A stretch of 64,000 nucleotides of DNA from Lachnospiraceae bacterium EP-SM-12S-S03 (GTDB taxonomy: Bacteria > Bacillota > Clostridia > Lachnospirales > Lachnospiraceae): positions 1 to 64,000 of the forward strand of contig JAJBSL010000005.1 of the NCBI GenBank assembly GCA_020540725.1. Direction: 5' to 3'. A program made the position numbers and the translations under genes. Within the stretch, counting starts at the first letter, position 1, and each line of letters opens with the position of its first letter. The notes beneath the pieces are model-generated. The model saw nothing but the letters and a program-made list of their open reading frames with translations. It was not told the origin of the DNA and searched no databases. Positions 42,708-51,080 of the stretch are shown in pieces.

Positions 42708-43064
42708 ATGGATTATATCAATGCATTCTGGGTAGGCGGGCTTATCTGCGCGCTTTCGCAGATTTTACTGGACCGGACAAAACTGATGCCGGGGCGGGTA
42801 ATGGTGCTTCTTGTATGTACGGGATCGGTTCTTGGGTTTTGCGGAATATATGAGCCGTTTCAAAAATTTGCCGGGGCCGGGGCCAGTGTCCCGCTGCTTG
42901 GATTCGGAAATGTACTTTTTAAAGGAGTCAAGGAAGCAATACACGCAGAAGGATTTATTGGGACATTTCTAGGCGGATTCAAAGCGGCAGCGGCCGGAAC
43001 ATCGGCAGCTTTGATTTTCGGATATATTGCTTCCTGGATCTTTGAACCGAAGATGAAACGATAA
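42708..43064 (+). CDS. spoVAE: stage V sporulation protein AE
   Basis: 118 residues from ATG 42708 (AGGAGGGG upstream). Four TM helices and FAGAGASVPLLGFGN, matching SpoVAC-type PITGFGN repeats; this is the membrane SpoVAEb. No spoVAF or gerA-like gene follows, so the operon ends here. Confidence 0.92.
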   Translation: MDYINAFWVGGLICALSQILLDRTKLMPGRVMVLLVCTGSVLGFCGIYEPFQKFAGAGASVPLLGFGNVLFKGVKEAIHAEGFIGTFLGGFKAAAAGTSAALIFGYIASWIFEPKMKR

Positions 43065-43117
43065 AGAAATCCAAAATCGTGAAAAAAAGAGTTGTGTTTC
43101 CGCAGATAAAATGCTAT

Positions 43118-43159
43118 TGTAAAAAAGATGTAAGAAATATGTAAAATCGGTGTTAACAT
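43118..43159 (+). promoter_or_regulatory. Pho-box-like array upstream of the Na/Pi cotransporter
   Basis: Four hexamers at exact 11-bp steps: TGTAAA (43118), TGTAAG (43129), TGTAAA (43140), TGTTAA (43151). On the minus strand these read TTAACA, TTTACA, CTTACA, TTTACA, like the PhoP consensus TTAACA. The last merges with a possible extended -10 (TGTTAACAT). phoB/phoR are in this window. Confidence 0.6.
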
Positions 43160-43178
43160 TTTACGAGGGAGGAAACCA

Positions 43179-44813
43179 ATGAATTACACAGAGATATTAA
43201 TACCTTTTGCAGGTGGACTTGGTATGTTCATCTACGGTATGCAGATCATGGCGCAAGGCCTTGAGAATGCAGCAGGCAATAAAATGAAATCATTGCTTGA
43301 GGTGTTGACAAAGAACAAATTTTTCGGAGTGCTTTTAGGAGCGGCAATTACGGCAGTCATCCAAAGCTCATCCGCCACGACGGTTATGGTCGTAGGTTTT
43401 GTAAATGCAGGAATCATGAATCTGGGACAGGCCATGGGCGTTATTATGGGTGCCAATATTGGTACAACAGTAACCGGCTGGCTCGTATCCAGTGTAGAAT
43501 GGGCGAAGGCTTTGAGTCCGACAAACCTTGCCCCGATCGCGATTATCATCGGTGTGGTGATCATGCTGACAGGAAAGAGACATTCATCCAAAGATGTGGC
43601 AAGCATCATTGTCGGATTCGGTATCTTGTTTGTAGGTATTTCTACTATGTCAACTGCTGTAGAACCACTTCAGGATTCTCCGCAGTTTGCAAACCTGTTT
43701 ATGACATTAGGCAAGAATCCGCTGCTTGGAATTCTGGCAGGTGCAGGTGTAACGGCGATCATTCAGAGCTCATCTGCTTCGGTGGGAATCTTACAGAGTC
43801 TGGCAGCAGCAGGTCTGGTGCCGATGAGCGCAGCCATTTATATTATCATGGGACAGAATATCGGTACATGTGTGACAGCTATGCTTTCTAGTATCGGTGC
43901 GAAGAAGAATGCCAAGACAGCAGCTCTTATGCATTTGTTATTCAACATCATTGGTACTGTTATTTTCAGTATTGTTGCAATTGTGTTCTTCAAGACGATC
44001 AATCCGGGTATGGGTCATGGCATGATCACACAGACGCAGATCAGTACGGTGCATACAGCGTTTAATATTGCAACCACGATCCTGTTATTCCCTGTATCCA
44101 ATTATATCATCATCCTTGCCAAGAAGATTGGAAGAGTGGATGAGACAGCGCAGGATGACAGTGTGGTACTTCTGGATGACCGTATGTTAGAAACACCGGG
44201 AATCGCACTTCAGTCTACAATTACTGAAATTTCACGTATGGGTCATATTGTATTGAATTCTCTTGAGAAAGCAAAGACAGTCATGTTTACACAGAGTAAA
44301 GATGATATTCAGGCGATCCGGGACGAAGAGTCTACAGTGGATCAGCTTAGTGCAGGAATTTCCGAATATGCGATCAAGATTTCATCTCTTCGTGTCAGCG
44401 ACAAGGAGCACCAGGAGGTTGCACATTTGCTGCAGATCATTTCTGATATGGAGAGAGTCAGCGATTATTGTGAAAATATTTCGGAGTATGCAGAGACACT
44501 TGCTGAGAAGAAAGCAACATTCTCAGAACCGGGTGCAGAAGGTATGAAAGAGATGCTGGAGGTATGTTCTGACAGTTTCAAATATGCGCTGGAAGCATTT
44601 GAAGAGAAAAATCAGGACAAAGCCCTTCGGGTTATCGAAAAAGAGACACAGGCTGACGGCCTGGAAGTTTCCCTTCGTACAAAGCATATTAAGAGACTTG
44701 CAAATAATCAGTGCAGTACGGATTCGGGAATCGTATTCCTGGATGCCCTTGTATGTTTGGAACGTATTTCCGATCATGCAAGAAATATTGCAGAAGAAGT
44801 ATTAGAACGCTAG
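43179..44813 (+). CDS. Na/Pi cotransporter with PhoU-like C-terminal domain
   Basis: 544 residues; GAGGGAGG before the ATG. The first ~310 residues hold two NptA repeats, each with a QSSSA signature (AVIQSSSATTVMVVG and AIIQSSSASVGILQS). The C-terminal ~200 residues form a PhoU-like helical domain (ITEISRMGHIVLNSL, ISDMERVSDYCENISEYA, ERISDHARNIAEE). It imports phosphate with Na+. Upstream phased hexamers suggest induction by phosphate limitation. Confidence 0.92.
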   Translation: MNYTEILIPFAGGLGMFIYGMQIMAQGLENAAGNKMKSLLEVLTKNKFFGVLLGAAITAVIQSSSATTVMVVGFVNAGIMNLGQAMGVIMGANIGTTVTGWLVSSVEWAKALSPTNLAPIAIIIGVVIMLTGKRHSSKDVASIIVGFGILFVGISTMSTAVEPLQDSPQFANLFMTLGKNPLLGILAGAGVTAIIQSSSASVGILQSLAAAGLVPMSAAIYIIMGQNIGTCVTAMLSSIGAKKNAKTAALMHLLFNIIGTVIFSIVAIVFFKTINPGMGHGMITQTQISTVHTAFNIATTILLFPVSNYIIILAKKIGRVDETAQDDSVVLLDDRMLETPGIALQSTITEISRMGHIVLNSLEKAKTVMFTQSKDDIQAIRDEESTVDQLSAGISEYAIKISSLRVSDKEHQEVAHLLQIISDMERVSDYCENISEYAETLAEKKATFSEPGAEGMKEMLEVCSDSFKYALEAFEEKNQDKALRVIEKETQADGLEVSLRTKHIKRLANNQCSTDSGIVFLDALVCLERISDHARNIAEEVLER

Positions 44814-44824
44814 AGAAAATGAAA

Positions 44825-44851
44825 GATGCCGCCAGGTGCGGCGTCTTTTTT
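44825..44851 (+). terminator. terminator after the Na/Pi cotransporter
   Basis: GATGCCGC (44825-44832) / GCGGCGTC (44838-44845) with T6. Confidence 0.9.
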
Positions 44852-44883
44852 GATATAGGAAATTCCTTCGGAATCCTATATCA
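44851..44883. repeat. ATAGGA palindromic repeat, copy 3 (best formed)
   Basis: TGATATAGGA(AA)TTCC pairs with GGAATCCTATATCA around a TTC loop. The left arm begins at the last base of the terminator tail. It has the same core as the elements at 1084 and 58491. Confidence 0.65.
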
Positions 44884-44952
44884 AAATAAACGCACTTCGT
44901 GTGAAGATGCGTAGCTCGCGGCAAGGAGTTTCTTATGGCATAGAAAAAATCC

Positions 44953-44980
44953 TTGACAAATATTTTTTTAGTGATATACT
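44953..44980 (+). promoter_or_regulatory. fab operon promoter
   Basis: TTGACA (44953-44958), 16 bp, TATACT (44975-44980), 68 bp upstream of the fabH ATG. Confidence 0.75.
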
Positions 44981-44992
44981 TTGAATATCAAA
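44980..44992 (+). promoter_or_regulatory. FabT-type operator at the fab promoter
   Basis: TTTGAATATCAAA has perfect arms TTTGA / TCAAA with a 3-nt centre, as in the streptococcal FabT sites (TTTGAnnnTCAAA). It starts at the last -10 base and covers the expected transcription start, so binding should repress. A fabT-like gene closes the operon. Confidence 0.65.
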
Positions 44993-45047
44993 ATGCTTTA
45001 AAATAAAGATATAAGGAAATAAAAATAATAGGGTTTGGAGAAAGAGA

Positions 45048-45971
45048 ATGATAGGAAAAATATGTGGGACAGGTTCTTATGTTCCAGTCGAATATATGGA
45101 CAATCATGAGCTGTCCAGAACAGTAGAAACATCCGATGAGTGGATACGGGAACGTACGGGAATTGTAAAGAGACATATAGCAAAAGAAGATACAACCGTT
45201 TCAATGGCTGTCAAGGCAGCAAAGCAGGCGCTGACAGATTCAGAATTGTGTGAGGAAGAGATTGATCTGCTCATCGTATCGACGATTTCATCCAATGTCA
45301 TTCTTCCTTGTACGGCGTGTGAGGTGCAAAAAGAGATTCACGCAATAAATGCTACCTGTTTTGATCTGAATGCGGCATGTACGGGATTTTTATTTGCGTA
45401 TAATACGGCACAGGCTTATATTGCGGCAGGAATGTGCAAGAATGTACTGCTGATTGGCGCAGAATGTTTATCTACTTTGATTGACTGGAAAGATAGAACT
45501 ACCTGTATTTTGTTTGGAGACGGAGCTGGCGCAGTAGTGCTGCGGGCAGAGAAAGGAAACTTATATCGAACAGTATCCTGTTCGGATGGTAGGAAAGGAA
45601 CTGCACTAACCTGTGATATGGGAGACTATATCAAAATGAATGGACAGGAAGTTTTTAAATTTGCTGTGAGGCAGGTTCCGGAAGCGATTGCAGGTGTGCT
45701 GAAGGAAAACAATCTGAAGGAAGAAGATATCGCTCATTTTATATTGCATCAGGCAAACCGACGAATTGTGGAGGCGGTTGCCAGACGGATGAACGTGGAG
45801 TTGGATAAATTCCCTATGAATCTTCAGGAATACGGGAATACATCTTCGGCAAGTATTCCATTACTTTTGGATGAAATGAACCGTCAGGGAAAGTTAAAAA
45901 GAGGACAGAAACTTATACTGGCAGGATTTGGAGCGGGACTTTCCTGGGGAGCAAGTGTTTTGGAGTGGTAA
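45048..45971 (+). CDS. fabH: 3-oxoacyl-ACP synthase III
   Basis: 307 residues; GGAG 7 nt upstream. Thiolase fold with catalytic Cys in NAACTGFLFA (near 112), His in HQANRRI and Asn in YGNTSSASI. It condenses acetyl-CoA with malonyl-ACP to start chains. First gene of the operon, behind the FabT-like operator. Confidence 0.95.
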   Translation: MIGKICGTGSYVPVEYMDNHELSRTVETSDEWIRERTGIVKRHIAKEDTTVSMAVKAAKQALTDSELCEEEIDLLIVSTISSNVILPCTACEVQKEIHAINATCFDLNAACTGFLFAYNTAQAYIAAGMCKNVLLIGAECLSTLIDWKDRTTCILFGDGAGAVVLRAEKGNLYRTVSCSDGRKGTALTCDMGDYIKMNGQEVFKFAVRQVPEAIAGVLKENNLKEEDIAHFILHQANRRIVEAVARRMNVELDKFPMNLQEYGNTSSASIPLLLDEMNRQGKLKRGQKLILAGFGAGLSWGASVLEW

Positions 45972-46032
45972 CTTTCATTTGGAGTTATCGTTCATATAAA
46001 ATAAAAATAAGTGATAAAAAAGGAGAAAAAGT

Positions 46033-46254
46033 ATGTTAGAAAAGGTAAAGGAAATTGTAGCAAATTCACTGGGAGTCGATGTAGAGACACTTACAGAAAA
46101 GACATCTTTTCAGGATGATCTTGGAGCGGATTCCTTAGACTTGTTTGAAATGGTCATGGCATTCGAGGAGGAGTTTGGAAATGAGATTCCGTCAGAGGAT
46201 TTGAAGAAATTGACAACAATAGGAGCTGTTGTAGAATACTTAAAGGAATCATAA
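46033..46254 (+). CDS. acpP: acyl carrier protein
   Basis: 73 residues; AAAAGGAG upstream. GADSLDLFEMVMAFEEEFG carries the phosphopantetheine serine in DSL. Acidic four-helix carrier of growing acyl chains. A T-less hairpin follows the stop, perhaps protecting the message. Confidence 0.95.
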   Translation: MLEKVKEIVANSLGVDVETLTEKTSFQDDLGADSLDLFEMVMAFEEEFGNEIPSEDLKKLTTIGAVVEYLKES

Positions 46255-46262
46255 AAATTCAA

Positions 46263-46300
46263 TTCGGGACGTGGTGAACTTTTGCTTATCACGTCCCGAA
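46263..46300 (+). other. acpP-fabK intergenic hairpin without T-tract
   Basis: TTCGGGACGTG (46263-46273) / CACGTCCCGAA (46290-46300), 11 perfect pairs, followed by ATTAGG rather than T's. Too weak to terminate; it may stop 3' exonucleases or mark a processing point so that acpP message outlasts the rest. Confidence 0.6.
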
Positions 46301-46322
46301 ATTAGGAAAAGGAAGGTATGAT

Positions 46323-47261
46323 ATGAAAACAGAAATCACAGATCTACTTAAGATAAAATATCCAATCATTCAAGGAGGGATGGCTTGGGTTGCTGAGTAC
46401 CATTTGGCAGCAGCTGTATCAGAGGCAGGTGGCCTTGGACTGATCGGTGCTGCCAATGCACCGGTGGAATGGGTGCGTGAACAGATACGGGAAGTGAGAA
46501 GACGAACAGATAAGCCTTTTGGAGTAAATATTATGCTTATGAGTCCAAGCGCAGATGAAGTGGCAAAGATTATTGTGGAAGAACAGGTTCCGGTTGTGAC
46601 AACAGGTGCAGGAAATCCGGAAAAATATATGACAATGTGGAAGGAAGCCGGGACAAAGGTTATCCCTGTGGTTGCATCCGTAGCTATGGCAAAACGTATG
46701 GAGAGGTGCGGAGCAGATGCTGTTGTGGCGGAAGGAACAGAGGCCGGAGGGCATATCGGGGAGAATACAACAATGGTTTTGATTCCTCAGATTGTAGATG
46801 CAGTCTCAATTCCGGTGATTGCAGCAGGAGGAATTGCAGATGGAAGAGGTATTGCAGCGGCATTGATGTTGGGAGCAAAAGCAGTACAGATTGGAACACA
46901 TTTTGTTGTGACAAAGGAATCCCAGGTTCATGACAATTATAAAAAAGCAATTTTGAAGGCAAAAGATATTGACTCCAAAGTAACTGGAAGAACTACCGGA
47001 CATCCGGTTCGTGCACTTCGCAACCAGATGACAAAGGACTATCTGAAGCTGGAAAACGAAGGGGCTTCACCGGAGGAACTGGAGATGCTGACACTTGGCG
47101 GTCTTAGAAAAGCTGTAGTAGACGGTGATGTAGTACATGGAAGTGTGATGGCAGGACAGATTGCAGGACTTGTAAAGGAAGAACTGACGTGTCAGGAATT
47201 GATTCAAAAGCTGGTGAAAGAGACTGATACATTGATGAGAGGAACAAATTGTTATGAATAA
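46323..47261 (+). CDS. fabK: enoyl-ACP reductase II (FMN-dependent)
   Basis: 312 residues. NPD/2-nitropropane-dioxygenase-like TIM barrel: IIQGGMAWVAEYHLAAAVS, GADAVVAEGTEAGGH, IPVIAAGGIADGRGIAAALM. FabK performs the last reduction of each cycle and is not sensitive to triclosan; no fabI is seen. fabD overlaps its last 8 nt. Confidence 0.94.
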   Translation: MKTEITDLLKIKYPIIQGGMAWVAEYHLAAAVSEAGGLGLIGAANAPVEWVREQIREVRRRTDKPFGVNIMLMSPSADEVAKIIVEEQVPVVTTGAGNPEKYMTMWKEAGTKVIPVVASVAMAKRMERCGADAVVAEGTEAGGHIGENTTMVLIPQIVDAVSIPVIAAGGIADGRGIAAALMLGAKAVQIGTHFVVTKESQVHDNYKKAILKAKDIDSKVTGRTTGHPVRALRNQMTKDYLKLENEGASPEELEMLTLGGLRKAVVDGDVVHGSVMAGQIAGLVKEELTCQELIQKLVKETDTLMRGTNCYE

Positions 47262-48189
47262 GCTGGCATTTATTTTCCCAGGACAAGGTGTGCAGGAAGT
47301 TGGCATGGGAAGGGATTTCTATGAGAACAGCGAGGAAGTCAGGGCGCTTTACGATACTGTTTCCGATGCATTATGTCTGGACATGAAAAAACTTTGCTTC
47401 GAAGAAAACGAGCAGTTAAATCAGACAGAGTATACGCAAGCTGCCTTAGTAACAACTTGTCTCGCGATGGCGCGTATTTTGGAAAGAAAGGGAATCAGAC
47501 CGGATGTGACGGCAGGATTAAGCCTTGGAGAATATTGCGCTATTGCGATGACTGGAGCTATGTCTGATAAGGAGGCGATTCTCGCGGTGCGGGAAAGAGG
47601 AATCCTGATGCAGGAAGCAGTACTTTGTGGAGTTGGTGCAATGGCGGCGATCCTGGGCATGGATGGAGATGAGATAGAAGCGTCGATCAGAGAAATTCCG
47701 GATGTCTTTATTGCCAATTATAATTGTCCGGGACAGATCGTAATCACCGGGAAGAAAGAAGGGGTGGAAACAGCAATAGAAAAGCTTCAGTCTGCCGGTG
47801 CAAAACGGGCAGTTATGCTGAATGTAAGCGGTCCGTTTCATTCGCCGTTTTTGAAGGAAGCAGGAGAAGCATTGGGAGAGGTACTGGGGAACATAAATTT
47901 TAGGAAACCCGAATTTCCGTATGTGACAAATGTGACCTCCCGGTATGTAACAAAAGCAGAAGAAATCAAAGAACTTTTGATGAAACAGGTGGCATCGCCG
48001 GTACGATGGCAACAGAGTGTGGAACGGATGATTGCAGATGGAGTTGATACCTTTATCGAAATAGGTCCGGGGAAGACACTTGCAGGATTTATGCGGAAGA
48101 TTAACCGAGAAGTAAAGGTTCTCCATGTCAGTACATGGAATGATGTGGAGAAAGTAATAGAAAATCTGAATATGTGTGGAAAGAAATAG
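47254..48189 (+). CDS. fabD: malonyl-CoA-ACP transacylase
   Basis: 311 residues. FIFPGQGVQEVGMG at the N-terminus, nucleophile Ser in TAGLSLGEYCA (near 92), His in GPFHSPFL (near 200). Loads malonyl groups on ACP. Confidence 0.95.
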   Translation: MNKLAFIFPGQGVQEVGMGRDFYENSEEVRALYDTVSDALCLDMKKLCFEENEQLNQTEYTQAALVTTCLAMARILERKGIRPDVTAGLSLGEYCAIAMTGAMSDKEAILAVRERGILMQEAVLCGVGAMAAILGMDGDEIEASIREIPDVFIANYNCPGQIVITGKKEGVETAIEKLQSAGAKRAVMLNVSGPFHSPFLKEAGEALGEVLGNINFRKPEFPYVTNVTSRYVTKAEEIKELLMKQVASPVRWQQSVERMIADGVDTFIEIGPGKTLAGFMRKINREVKVLHVSTWNDVEKVIENLNMCGKK

Positions 48190-48198
48190 GAGAAAAGT

Positions 48199-48939
48199 AT
48201 GTTACGAGGAAAGATTGCGGTTGTGACGGGTGGCTCTAGAGGAATTGGAAAAGCGGTGGCGGAAAGACTGGCATCCGAAGGAGCCTTTGTCATTATCAAC
48301 TATAATGGTTCATGTGAATGTGCAAAAAAGGTGAAACAGGGAATCCTGGATAAAGGAGGAAAAGCAGAAATATTACAATGTGATGTGTCGGAGTTTGCGG
48401 CATGTGAGTCCTTTATAAAGGAGATCATAGGTACATATGGAAGAATCGATATTCTTGTAAATAACGCAGGAATTACAAGGGACGAACTTGTGATGCGCAT
48501 GTCAGAGAAAGATTTTGACGATGTAATTTCTACAAACTTAAAAGGGACATTCCATTGCATCCGATTTGCATCCAGACATATGATGAAACAACGTCAGGGC
48601 AGAATCATCAATATGTCTTCTGTAGTAGGTGTGACTGGAAATGCAGGTCAGGCAAATTATGCTGCGTCGAAAGCGGGAGTAATCGGTTTGACCAAGTCGG
48701 TTGCAAGAGAACTTGCGTCCAGAAACATTACGGTGAATGCAATTGCTCCGGGATTTATTGAGACTGAAATGACGGAAGTTCTTCCGGAGAAGATCAAAGA
48801 AGAGATAAAGGGAAATATTCCGTTTGGAACTTTGGGAAAACCGGAAGACGTGGCAGCGGCAGTAATGTTCCTTGCATCGGAGGAAGCAGGTTATATTACA
48901 GGACAGGTTCTGCATGTCGATGGTGGAATGGTGATTTAA
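48199..48939 (+). CDS. fabG: 3-oxoacyl-ACP reductase
   Basis: 246 residues; TAGGAG upstream. TGGSRGIGKAVAERLA for NADPH, LVNNAGITRD, catalytic MSSVVGVTGNAGQANYAASKAG. First reduction of each elongation cycle. Confidence 0.95.
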   Translation: MLRGKIAVVTGGSRGIGKAVAERLASEGAFVIINYNGSCECAKKVKQGILDKGGKAEILQCDVSEFAACESFIKEIIGTYGRIDILVNNAGITRDELVMRMSEKDFDDVISTNLKGTFHCIRFASRHMMKQRQGRIINMSSVVGVTGNAGQANYAASKAGVIGLTKSVARELASRNITVNAIAPGFIETEMTEVLPEKIKEEIKGNIPFGTLGKPEDVAAAVMFLASEEAGYITGQVLHVDGGMVI

Positions 48940-48955
48940 AAAGGAGCAGATAGAG

Positions 48956-50200
48956 ATGAAGAACAGAGTTGTAGTAACCGGAATGGGAGCAGTTACCCCT
49001 ATCGGTAATAGTGTAAAAGAGTTCTGGGACAGCATCAGAGCGGGGAAAGTAGGCATTGGTCCGATCACAAAGTTTGATGCATCGGATTACAAAGTGAAGA
49101 TCGCGGCGGAAGTCAAAGATTTTGATGCAAAACAATATATGGATTTTAAAGCAGCTAAGAGAATGGAACCTTTTTCTCAGTATGCAGTAGCAGCCGCGAA
49201 GGAGGCGCTTGCGGACGCGGGGATCGATATGGAGAAGGAAGATGCGTTCCGCGTTGGAGTTATGATTGGGTCCGGAATTGGAAGTCTCCAGACAGTTGAA
49301 CGGGAATACCAGAAGATTATGGAAAAAGGTCCGTCAAGGGTCAATCCTTTGATGGTGCCGCTTATGATCTCGAATATGGCAGCCGGAAATGTTTCCATAC
49401 AGTTAGGGGCAAAGGGCAAATGTACGAATGTAGTCACCGCATGCGCTACCGGAACAAATTCCATAGGAGATGCGTTTCGGGCGATTCAATATGGAGATGC
49501 AGATGTGATGGTAGCAGGAGGAACGGAGAGCGCGATTTGTCCGACCGGCGTAGCCGGATTTACTGGGCTTACTGCTTTATCTACAACGGAAGATCCTCTG
49601 CGCGCATCCATTCCGTTTGACAAAGACAGAAATGGATTCGTTATCGGAGAAGGAGCTGGCGTTGTTATCCTGGAAGAACTGGAGCGTGCAAAGGCAAGGA
49701 ACGCGAAGATCTATGCAGAGGTTGTGGGATATGGCGCTACTGCGGATGCTTACCATATCACGTCTCCGGCAGAAGATGGAAGCGGAGCTTCAAAAGCAAT
49801 ACAGCTGGCTATGGAAGAAGCGAAGGTAAAGCCAGAGGAAATCGATTATATCAACGCCCATGGAACTAGCACACATCACAATGACTTATTTGAGACATAT
49901 GCGATCAAACAGGCATTGGGGGATGCAGCAAAAGAGGTGGTAGTCAATTCTACAAAATCCATGATCGGACATCTCCTCGGCGCAGCCGGCGGTGTGGAAT
50001 TTATTGTCTGTGTGAAAGCGATCCAGGAGGGATATATCCATCAGACAATGGGGACGACAGAAACGGACGAAGCATGCGATCTTCACTATGCGATCGGAGC
50101 GCCGGTAGAGAAAGAAATCCGATATGCCATGAGTAATTCCCTCGGATTCGGAGGGCATAACGCGGTATTGCTTTTGAAGAAATATGAAGGGCAGGTATAA
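48956..50200 (+). CDS. fabF: 3-oxoacyl-ACP synthase II
   Basis: 414 residues; AAAGGAG upstream. Catalytic Cys in VTACATGTNS (near 163), His in NAHGTSTHHND and in KSMIGHLLGAAG. Performs elongation condensations. Family length is normal. Confidence 0.96.
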   Translation: MKNRVVVTGMGAVTPIGNSVKEFWDSIRAGKVGIGPITKFDASDYKVKIAAEVKDFDAKQYMDFKAAKRMEPFSQYAVAAAKEALADAGIDMEKEDAFRVGVMIGSGIGSLQTVEREYQKIMEKGPSRVNPLMVPLMISNMAAGNVSIQLGAKGKCTNVVTACATGTNSIGDAFRAIQYGDADVMVAGGTESAICPTGVAGFTGLTALSTTEDPLRASIPFDKDRNGFVIGEGAGVVILEELERAKARNAKIYAEVVGYGATADAYHITSPAEDGSGASKAIQLAMEEAKVKPEEIDYINAHGTSTHHNDLFETYAIKQALGDAAKEVVVNSTKSMIGHLLGAAGGVEFIVCVKAIQEGYIHQTMGTTETDEACDLHYAIGAPVEKEIRYAMSNSLGFGGHNAVLLLKKYEGQV

Positions 50201-50204
50201 GACT

Positions 50205-50630
50205 ATGGAATTGGAACAGCTTTTAACATTGATCGATTCGATGTCGAATTCTTCACTCAGCAGTTTGGAATATGAAAATGAGGGTGTAAAGATTTCACTA
50301 AAGAAAGAAACAAGGGAAAATCAGGTTATCATTCCAAAAGAAGATAAAACCATTTGTCTGGGAACAGAAACAGACAGAAATGATGTAGAAGAAAAAGGAT
50401 ATATTATAAAATCACCTCTTGTCGGAACATTTTATGAGGCTCCAGCTGAAGATGCAGAACCTTTTGTACAGGTTGGAGACAGAGTAGAAAAAGGACAGGC
50501 TCTTGCCATTGTAGAGGCAATGAAACTGATGAATGAGATTGAGAGTGAATGTGCAGGAGAAGTTAGGGAGATTTATGTGAAAAACGGAGAGATGGTAGAA
50601 TACGGACAGCCTTTGTTCCGCGTGGTATAG
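50205..50630 (+). CDS. accB: biotin carboxyl carrier protein of acetyl-CoA carboxylase
   Basis: 141 residues from ATG 50205. Helical N-terminus (LLTLIDSMSNSSLSSLEY), flexible linker, and a C-terminal biotinyl domain with VEAMKLMNEI (biotinylated Lys near 106). Carries carboxybiotin between AccC and the carboxyltransferase. Confidence 0.95.
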   Translation: MELEQLLTLIDSMSNSSLSSLEYENEGVKISLKKETRENQVIIPKEDKTICLGTETDRNDVEEKGYIIKSPLVGTFYEAPAEDAEPFVQVGDRVEKGQALAIVEAMKLMNEIESECAGEVREIYVKNGEMVEYGQPLFRVV

Positions 50631-50643
50631 GTAAGGAGGAAGT

Positions 50644-51072
50644 ATGAAGCATTTGGATATAAAACAGATTCAGGAAATCATTCCACACAGACATCCGTTT
50701 CTGCTCGTGGATTATATTGAAGATTATGAACCGGGAGTATTTGCAACAGGATATAAATGTGTAACATACCGTGAAGAATTTTTTGCAGGACATTTTCCAC
50801 AAGAACCGGTTATGCCGGGAGTGCTTACAGTAGAAGCGCTTGCGCAGGTTGGAGCTGTCGCAATCCTGGCGAAAGAAAAGAACCGGGGAAAGATTGCTTA
50901 CTTCGGGGGAATTCAGAAGTGTCGCTTCAAAGGAAAAATCGTGCCTGGAGATAAAGTGAAACTGGAGACAAAGATCATCCGGCAAAAAGGACCTGTTGGA
51001 ATCGGAGAAGCAGTGGCAAGTGTAGATGGAAACGTGGTTGTTAGTGCAGAGCTGACCTTTATGATTGGATAG
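50644..51072 (+). CDS. fabZ: 3-hydroxyacyl-ACP dehydratase
   Basis: 142 residues; AAGGAGG upstream. Hot-dog fold with IIPHRHPFLLVD (catalytic His) and GHFPQEPVMPGVLTVEALAQ (Glu). The only dehydratase here. No fabM/fabN-type isomerase is present in the operon, so the route to unsaturated chains, if any, is elsewhere. Confidence 0.95.
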   Translation: MKHLDIKQIQEIIPHRHPFLLVDYIEDYEPGVFATGYKCVTYREEFFAGHFPQEPVMPGVLTVEALAQVGAVAILAKEKNRGKIAYFGGIQKCRFKGKIVPGDKVKLETKIIRQKGPVGIGEAVASVDGNVVVSAELTFMIG

Positions 51073-51080
51073 GTGAAAAG

